This document shows, one piece after another, positions 58,633 to 64,000 of a stretch of 64,000 bases of DNA. Position numbers and translations under genes: made by a program. The stretch is from contig NZ_JACBYP010000008.1 in NCBI RefSeq assembly GCF_018982965.1, positions 1 through 64,000 of the forward strand, given 5' to 3'. The notes below the pieces were generated by a model. That model was given only the letters and a program-made list of their open reading frames with translations, was not told the DNA's origin and made no database searches. This stretch comes from Streptomyces mayonensis. GTDB lineage: Bacteria; Actinomycetota; Actinomycetes; Streptomycetales; Streptomycetaceae. Position 1 is the first letter of the stretch. Every line of letters begins with the position of its first letter.

Positions 58633-60441
58633 TCAGCCGTCCGGAAGGGACGCGTTGCGGTACAACTCCTCGATGTCTCCCGCGTACTTCTCCGTGATGC
58701 GGCGACGGCGCAGTTTGCTGGTGGGAGTGAGTTCCTCGCTGCTCGGGGCCCACACCGTCGGCAGGATGCGGAGGTACTTGATCTGCTCCACGCGTGACAG
58801 GGCCGCGTTCGCCCGTTCGACGCACGCGTCCACTTCGGCGCGGATCTCCGGGGAGCCCGCCAGCCGGGCGATGTCACCGTCGCCGGGCAGGCCGCGGGAC
58901 TGCACGAAGGTCCGCGCCGCCGCGGGGTCCAGGGTGGCCAGGGCGGTCACATAGGGGCGTCGATCGCCTATCGCGACCACGGAGGAGAGGAGCGGGCATG
59001 CCGCCAGTACCGCGTTCTCGATGCCGGCCGGCGACATGTTCTTCCCGTACGCATTGATGATCAGGTCCTTCTTGCGGTCCAGGATGGTGACGTACCCGTC
59101 GGCGTCGACGTTGCCGACGTCACCCGTGCGCAGCCATCCCTCTCCGTCGAGGGCTTCCGCGGTCTGCGCTTGGTCGCCCCGGTACCCGCGCATCAGCGTC
59201 GGGCCGCGCAGCAGGAGTTCGCCGTCCTCGGCCACCCGCACCTCGACGTCGTGCATCGGCCTGCCGACCGTCCCGGGCCTGACCTCGCCCGGCCGGTTGA
59301 CCGACCCGCCGGCGGCCGACTCCGACATGGCCCACCCCTCGCACAGCTGGACGCCCAGGGCCAGGAACAGGCGGACGGTGTCCGGGTTGATCGGCGCCGA
59401 GCCGGTGATGGCCGCCACTGCCCGGTCCAGGCCGATGCGGGCGCGCAGCCGGCGCAGCACGACGCGCTCGGCCACGGCATGCCGGAAGGCCAGGGCGGCA
59501 GGGACGGGGCGGCCGTCTCTGTGCCGTTCGGTGACCGCACGGCCGGTGGACACCGCCCAGGCCGCCAGTCGGCTGCGCAGACCGGACCCGTCTGACAAGG
59601 TGCCGTTGACGGCTCCCTGCAGCCGGTACCAGAACGCCGGGACGCCCAGGAACACCGTCGGCCGCAGGGCCGGCAGCACGTGTGCCATCGTCTTCGGGTC
59701 GGCGACCGTGGTGACCGACGCGCCGGTCGCCATCGCCAGGTAGTGGCCGAAGTACCGGTTGGCGACGTGCGCGTCCGGCAGGTAGGACACCAGCCGGCCG
59801 GCGCGGGAGCCGGCGGCGATGTGCTCCAGCGCCAGGCCGGCGCGCAGGCTGGCCAGGAGAGCCCGGTGCTCCAGCTCGACGCCCTTGGGCGCGCCGGTGG
59901 TGCCGGAGGTGTAGATGAGCGTGGCCAGGTCCCCGGGGCCGACCGCCCGCCATGCGGCTTCGAAGTCGAACGAGCCGGTCCCGTCCGCCTCCACGTCGTC
60001 CAGGGACAGCGTGCCCTCCACGCAGTCGTCGACGCACACCATGTGGTCCAGTGCCCCGCCCGCGGCCCTGATCACCGGCACATACTGCTTCTCCGTCACC
60101 ACGATCCGGTTGCCCGCGTTGGCGAACAGGCGGCCGACCTGTCCGGCCGCGCTGGTGTTGTAGACCGAGAACGGCGTGGCGCCGAGGTGCAGGACCGCGG
60201 TGTCCACCAGGTGGAACTCGGGCCGGTTGGTCAGCATCAGCGCCACGGCGTCGCCCTGGCGTACACCCAGCCGCGCCAGACCGGCGGCGATGCGTTCGAC
60301 GCGTTCGGAGTACCGGCCCCAGGTCAGCACGGGCCCGCCGTCCGAGCGTCTCAGCGCCACGCGGTCCCGGTGGCGCCGTACGGTCTGCTGGAACAGCTCC
60401 GGCAGGGACCGTGCCGTGCGAAGCGCGTCCTGGGAGTGCAT
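58633..60441 (-). CDS. Long-chain fatty acyl-CoA ligase
   Basis: 602-aa adenylating enzyme of the FACL/FAA1 type: P-loop LIYTSGTTGAPKGVELEH, AITGSAPINPD, EGWAMSESAAGGSVNRPGEVRPGTVGRP (A5-like), GWLRTGDVGNVDADGYVTILDRKKDLIINAYGKNMSPAGIENAV, C-terminal Lys in TPTSKLRRRRITEKYA. It activates a fatty or branched acid to its CoA ester. Faces the AraC gene end and is likely part of the same catabolic region. The 298-bp gap upstream (60442-60739) shows no gene. Confidence 0.88.
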   Translation of the reverse strand: MHSQDALRTARSLPELFQQTVRRHRDRVALRRSDGGPVLTWGRYSERVERIAAGLARLGVRQGDAVALMLTNRPEFHLVDTAVLHLGATPFSVYNTSAAGQVGRLFANAGNRIVVTEKQYVPVIRAAGGALDHMVCVDDCVEGTLSLDDVEADGTGSFDFEAAWRAVGPGDLATLIYTSGTTGAPKGVELEHRALLASLRAGLALEHIAAGSRAGRLVSYLPDAHVANRYFGHYLAMATGASVTTVADPKTMAHVLPALRPTVFLGVPAFWYRLQGAVNGTLSDGSGLRSRLAAWAVSTGRAVTERHRDGRPVPAALAFRHAVAERVVLRRLRARIGLDRAVAAITGSAPINPDTVRLFLALGVQLCEGWAMSESAAGGSVNRPGEVRPGTVGRPMHDVEVRVAEDGELLLRGPTLMRGYRGDQAQTAEALDGEGWLRTGDVGNVDADGYVTILDRKKDLIINAYGKNMSPAGIENAVLAACPLLSSVVAIGDRRPYVTALATLDPAAARTFVQSRGLPGDGDIARLAGSPEIRAEVDACVERANAALSRVEQIKYLRILPTVWAPSSEELTPTSKLRRRRITEKYAGDIEELYRNASLPDG

Positions 60442-60739
60442 CGGTCCGGCCTCCTCGTCCTCCCGGCCGTCCTGACCCGCAGCCCGGGGCGCCCGGGACC
60501 GCCTGGATGCTGGTCATCATCGAGGCGGTCGGACACCGTGTGCAGGACCGGCCCGCGCCTGTTGCGGGACCCCGCCGCGCAACCCGTACGAGCGGTGCAC
60601 AAGCCGTGCTCCGCCCTGCCACGGCCCGTGCCGTGGCAGGGCAGCCTCTCCGGCGGGAACACCCTCCCCCGGCACGACACCGCACAGCCGCACCCGCAGC
60701 GGGCGCCGTCACGTGCCCGGCGCCCGCTGCCGGCCCGGC

Positions 60740-61672
60740 CTACGACGAGGACGTGGCCAGGTCGCCGAGGAGGGCCCACGTACGTCGCCGGTCCGCCTCT
60801 CCCGCGATCTCCGTGCCGGAGAAGACCACCTCGGTGGCCCCGGCGTCCCGGTAGCGCCGGACCTCGGCCGCGACCGTCTTCTCGTCGCCGATCACGGCCA
60901 CGTCGGACGCCCTCGTGCCCCCGGAGAGCTCGACGACCCGTGCGTAGGACGGGATCTGCTCGTAGAACGCCAGTTGCCCGGTGGCCTTCTCCCGTACCGC
61001 GTCGACGTCGTCCGTGACCACGCCGTGCACCAGGGCCACGACTCTGGGCGCGGGCCGGCCGGCGGCCTGTGCCGCGGCGGTGAGGGCCGGGACGATGTGC
61101 GTCTCCAGTGCCCGGGGGCCCGCGAGGTAGGGCAGGATTCCGTCCGCCAGTTCACCGCTGGCCCGCAGCGCCTTCGGACCCATGGCCGCGACCAGCAGCG
61201 GAACGCCTGACTCCGCGCCCGGCACCCGGGCGGGAACCGGTGTGGCGGCGGTGAGGAGTTCGCCCCGGAAGTCGGCGCTGCCGTCCCGCGTCAGCTGCCG
61301 CAGCGCGGTGAGGAACTCGCGCAGGCGGGCCACGGGGCGCTCGAAGGGCAGGCCGAAGCCGCCCTCGGTGAGGAGGCGGGTCCCCAGCGCCAGTCCGAGG
61401 TGGTAGCGGCCGTGCGTGGCGGCCTGGGCGGTCTGGGCCTGGCTGGAGACGATCAGGGGGTGCCGGCCGAACACGGGGATCGCGGAGGTGCCCACGTGGA
61501 TCCCGGGGACCTCGCGCCCCACGATCGCCGCGAGCTGGGGGGAGTCCGCGCCGAAGGTCTGCCCGAACCAGGCGGAGCGCAGGCCGGCGGCCGCGGCTTC
61601 CCCGGCCAGTGCCACGGAGGCGTCGACCTGGTTCGGTGCGTCGGAAGCGTTGAGTGTCACTCCAACAGTCAT
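60740..61672 (-). CDS. F420-dependent LLM-class oxidoreductase
   Basis: 310-aa luciferase-like monooxygenase-fold protein of the F420 group: SVALAGEAAAAGLRSAWFGQTFGADSPQLAAIVG, AIPVFGRHPLIVSSQAQTAQAATHGRYHLGLALGTRLL, ARLREFLTALRQL, VPLLVAAMGPKALRASGELADGILPYLAG. ATG 61672 is followed directly by the first strand; a GTG or upstream Met would add 11 residues. A 16-bp palindrome lies 47 bp upstream. Oxidises or reduces a small molecule with F420; substrate unknown. Confidence 0.85.
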   Translation of the reverse strand: MTVGVTLNASDAPNQVDASVALAGEAAAAGLRSAWFGQTFGADSPQLAAIVGREVPGIHVGTSAIPVFGRHPLIVSSQAQTAQAATHGRYHLGLALGTRLLTEGGFGLPFERPVARLREFLTALRQLTRDGSADFRGELLTAATPVPARVPGAESGVPLLVAAMGPKALRASGELADGILPYLAGPRALETHIVPALTAAAQAAGRPAPRVVALVHGVVTDDVDAVREKATGQLAFYEQIPSYARVVELSGGTRASDVAVIGDEKTVAAEVRRYRDAGATEVVFSGTEIAGEADRRRTWALLGDLATSSS

Positions 61673-62073
61673 GCCGGTGGAAACCGCCCGTGCCCGGCGG
61701 CACATTCCGGTTCCTGTGTGACAAGTACTTGTCAGCCGTACGACGGCCGTGTGTACGGGACCTGCGGCCCGCGCGCCCGAGCCGGGTCCGGGCGGCCGTG
61801 CCGGCCCGGGGGGAACTTTTTACTCGTGGCCGATTCTTTGCGCCATCGCCCCAGCACAACGCGGCACACACCTTTCGCTCGTGCAAAGTCAGGCCGAAAA
61901 CACAGGGGCGGACCGGCTCGTGGTATTACGGCCGTGTTGACCCGGCCCTCCTCGCGGAGCACCCTCGTCAAATAGATGGCATTTACATCTTGTTCGCCGG
62001 GGGGCGCTCCACGACCGCGGAGGTCCGCAGGTGAGAGCGATTGCCCTGGCGAACCGGGACGAGAGGCAACGCG
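61673..62073. other. Divergent intergenic region, LLM oxidoreductase / asparagine synthase
   Basis: About 400 bp. Contains the palindrome at 61719-61734 and a somewhat AT-richer stretch near 61970-62000 (AAATAGATGGCATTTACATC). No gene found; promoters for both divergent genes are expected here but hexamers are not clear. Confidence 0.5.
61719..61734. promoter_or_regulatory. Perfect 16-bp palindromic operator
   Basis: TGACAAGTACTTGTCA, a perfect palindrome 47 bp upstream of the LLM oxidoreductase start. Form and length fit a TetR-type operator, but no TetR gene adjoins it, so the regulator is elsewhere. Confidence 0.65.
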
Positions 62074-63915
62074 ATGTGCGGCATCACCGGCTGGATCTCC
62101 TTCGACCGCGACCTCGGCAAGGAGGCCGCCGCATTGGATGCAATGACCGGGACGATGGCCTGCCGCGGACCGGACGACTCCGGCACCTGGGCGCAGGGCC
62201 CGGCCGCCCTCGGGCACCGAAGGCTCGCCGTCATCGACCTGCCCGGCGGCCGGCAGCCGATGACCGCCGGGACTCCGCACGGGACAGTGGCCCTCGTGTA
62301 CTCCGGCGAGGCCTACAACTTCACCGAGCTGCGGGCTGAACTGAGCGGCCGGGGACACCGGTTCACGACCGACTCCGACACCGAGGTGGTCCTGCACGGC
62401 TACCTGGAATGGGGCGACCGCGTCGCGGAGCGGCTCAACGGAATGTACGCGTTCGCCGTCTGGGACGGCCGCAGCGACCGGCTGGTGATGGTCCGGGACC
62501 GCATGGGCATCAAGCCGTTCTACTACTCCGTGACGCCCGACGGCGTCCTGTTCGGATCCGAGCCGAAGGCGATCCTCGCCAACCCGCTGGCCCGGGCCCG
62601 CGTCACGCTGGACGGGCTGCGTGAGCTGTTCACCATGGTCAAGACGCCGGGGCACGCCGTCTGGGACGGCATGGCCGAGGTCGAGCCGGGCACGGTGGTC
62701 ACCGTCGACCGCTCGGGCACGCACCGCCGTGTGTACTGGGAGCTGGAGACCCGTCCCCACACCGACGACCGCGACACCACCGTCGCCACCGTCCGCTCGC
62801 TCCTCGACGACATCGTCCGCCGCCAGCTGATCGCGGACGTCCCCCGCTGCACCCTGCTCTCGGGCGGTCTCGACTCGTCCGCGATGACCGCGCTGGCCGC
62901 CCGGCAGCTCGGCGCCCACGGCGAGAAGGTGCGCAGTTTCGCGGTCGACTTCGTGGGACAGGCGGACAGCTTCGTCGCCGACGAACTCCGCGGCACCCCC
63001 GACACCCCGTTCGTGCACGACGTGGCCCGGTCCGCCGCGACCGAGCACCAGGACATCGTGCTCGACTCGCAGGCGCTCGCCGATCCCGGCGTACGGGCGA
63101 AGGTGATCCGGGCGCGGGACCTGCCGGCCGGGTTCGGGGACATGGACGCCTCCCTGTACCTGCTCTTCAAGGCGATCCGCGAGCAGTCGACCGTGGCGCT
63201 GTCCGGGGAGTCGGCCGACGAGGTCTTCGGCGGGTACCTCCAGTTCTTCGACGAGGAGGCCCGGCGGGGCGGCACCTTCCCGTGGCTGGTCCAGTTCAGC
63301 CGTCACTTCGGCCAGGACAGCGAGGTCCTGCGCCCCGAACTCGTCCAGTCGCTGGACCTGCCGGAATACGTGGCCGACGGCTACCGCACCGCCGTCGGCG
63401 CCATCGACCGCCTCGACACGGAGAGCGACTTCGAGTACCGGATGCGGCGCATGTCCCACCTGCACCTCTCCCGCTTCGTCCGGGTGCTGCTCGACCGCAA
63501 GGACCGGGCGAGCATGGCCGTCGGCCTCGAGGTCAGGGTCCCGTTCTGCGACCACCGGCTCGTCGAGTACGTGTACAACACCCCGTGGGCCCTGAAGTCC
63601 TTCGACGGCCGGGAGAAGAGCCTGCTGCGGGAGGCGACCGCGGACGTCCTTCCGAAGTCGGTGTACGACCGGGTCAAGAGCCCCTACCCGTCCACCCAGG
63701 ACCCGAAGTACGCCGCGGCGCTCCAGGACCAGGCCAAGGACCTGCTCACCCGCCGCGACCACCCGGTCTTCGACCTCGTCGGCCACGACCGGCTCCACCG
63801 CCTCGCCCACCGCGACGCTCCGGTGAACAGCCAGGCCGAGCGACGCGGCCTGGAGCGCGCCCTCGACCTGGCGCAGTGGCTGGACATGTACAAGCCGGAG
63901 ATCAGGCTCGCCTGA
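62074..63915 (+). CDS. asnB: Asparagine synthase (glutamine-hydrolysing)
   Basis: 613-aa AsnB-type enzyme: N-terminal class II glutamine amidotransferase with nucleophile Cys2 (MCGITGW), CRGPDDSGTW, HRRLAVID, and SGEAYNF where most AsnB have NGEIYN (Ser77 replaces the oxyanion-hole Asn). SDTEVVL and DRMGIKPFYY follow. The C-terminal ATP-pyrophosphatase domain has LLSGGLDSSAM, SGESADEVFGGY and LEVRVPFCDHRLVE. GAGAGG precedes the ATG. It may make asparagine or amidate another carboxylate. The protein is complete; the adjoining 3' DNA is abnormal. Confidence 0.88.
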   Translation: MCGITGWISFDRDLGKEAAALDAMTGTMACRGPDDSGTWAQGPAALGHRRLAVIDLPGGRQPMTAGTPHGTVALVYSGEAYNFTELRAELSGRGHRFTTDSDTEVVLHGYLEWGDRVAERLNGMYAFAVWDGRSDRLVMVRDRMGIKPFYYSVTPDGVLFGSEPKAILANPLARARVTLDGLRELFTMVKTPGHAVWDGMAEVEPGTVVTVDRSGTHRRVYWELETRPHTDDRDTTVATVRSLLDDIVRRQLIADVPRCTLLSGGLDSSAMTALAARQLGAHGEKVRSFAVDFVGQADSFVADELRGTPDTPFVHDVARSAATEHQDIVLDSQALADPGVRAKVIRARDLPAGFGDMDASLYLLFKAIREQSTVALSGESADEVFGGYLQFFDEEARRGGTFPWLVQFSRHFGQDSEVLRPELVQSLDLPEYVADGYRTAVGAIDRLDTESDFEYRMRRMSHLHLSRFVRVLLDRKDRASMAVGLEVRVPFCDHRLVEYVYNTPWALKSFDGREKSLLREATADVLPKSVYDRVKSPYPSTQDPKYAAALQDQAKDLLTRRDHPVFDLVGHDRLHRLAHRDAPVNSQAERRGLERALDLAQWLDMYKPEIRLA

Positions 63916-63918
63916 GGC

Positions 63919-63952
<34 letters not shown>

Positions 63953-64000
63953 CCCCCCGCCCCCCGGGGGCCGGGCCCCGGCGGCGGGCCCCCCCGGGCG

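Overview
The window is high-GC actinobacterial DNA, almost certainly a Streptomyces chromosome. The evidence is strong GC bias at third codon positions, GTG and TTG starts, some probable leaderless genes, a 2-methylisoborneol (MIB) operon with its encapsulin, mycothiol- and F420-type enzymes, a gamma-butyrolactone-receptor homologue and many small regulator/enzyme pairs. The content looks like accessory or arm-region DNA: carbon-catabolic operons and specialised metabolism, with no rRNA, tRNA, transposase or CRISPR array seen.

Layout. 0-3.3 kb: a LacI-type repressor with two similar operator-like sites (one at the left edge, apparently serving a gene outside the window) and a secreted type-B carboxylesterase. 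3.3-9.4 kb: a GlpP-type antiterminator followed by MFS transporter, SDR, AGPS-like FAD oxidase and FGGY kinase. This gene set matches the poorly understood E. coli ygcP/yqcE/ygcW/ygcU/ygcE group, and here it sits behind a promoter plus a terminator/antiterminator leader. 9.4-16.3 kb: small enzyme/regulator pairs, including a TetR gene whose divergent promoter carries three identical-type operators spaced exactly 24 bp apart. 16.5-20.1 kb: the MIB operon (family 2B encapsulin shell, terpene cyclase, geranyl diphosphate methyltransferase). 20.1-21.8 kb: MarR/VOC divergent pair and a DinB-type protein.

21.9-32 kb: a leftward operon with an intracellular sialidase-fold protein, a complete ECF transporter (S, T, A1, A2), an NAD epimerase/dehydrogenase, a 2-keto-3-deoxysugar-acid kinase and aldolase, and a phosphatase. 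An FCD-domain regulator lies upstream; the same palindrome (GTCA-N4-TGAC) lies before this operon and before a divergent PuuE-like deacetylase. This looks like a complete import-and-degrade route for an acidic saccharide through an ECF-type importer, which is unusual. 32.2-38.5 kb: small membrane proteins and a urease cluster ureABCFGD whose ureA is broken by an apparent 20-bp deletion. 38.8-44.3 kb: SDR/XRE pair, HAD phosphatase, gamma-butyrolactone-receptor-like TetR, ArsB/NhaD-type permease.

44.3-60.5 kb: a fatty-acid-like catabolic region: CoA ligase and MHS transporter with a PucR-type regulator, then a six-gene leftward operon (MaoC hydratase, SCP-X thiolase, membrane CN-hydrolase, SDR, acyl-CoA dehydrogenase, CoA-transferase/racemase) divergent from an AraC regulator, and a second long-chain CoA ligase. 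Together these cover every step of one beta-oxidation turn plus 2-methyl epimerisation. 60.7-63.9 kb: an F420-type oxidoreductase behind a perfect 16-bp palindrome and an asparagine synthase. The last 80 bp are a 29-G run and low-complexity GC, probably a sequencing or assembly artefact.
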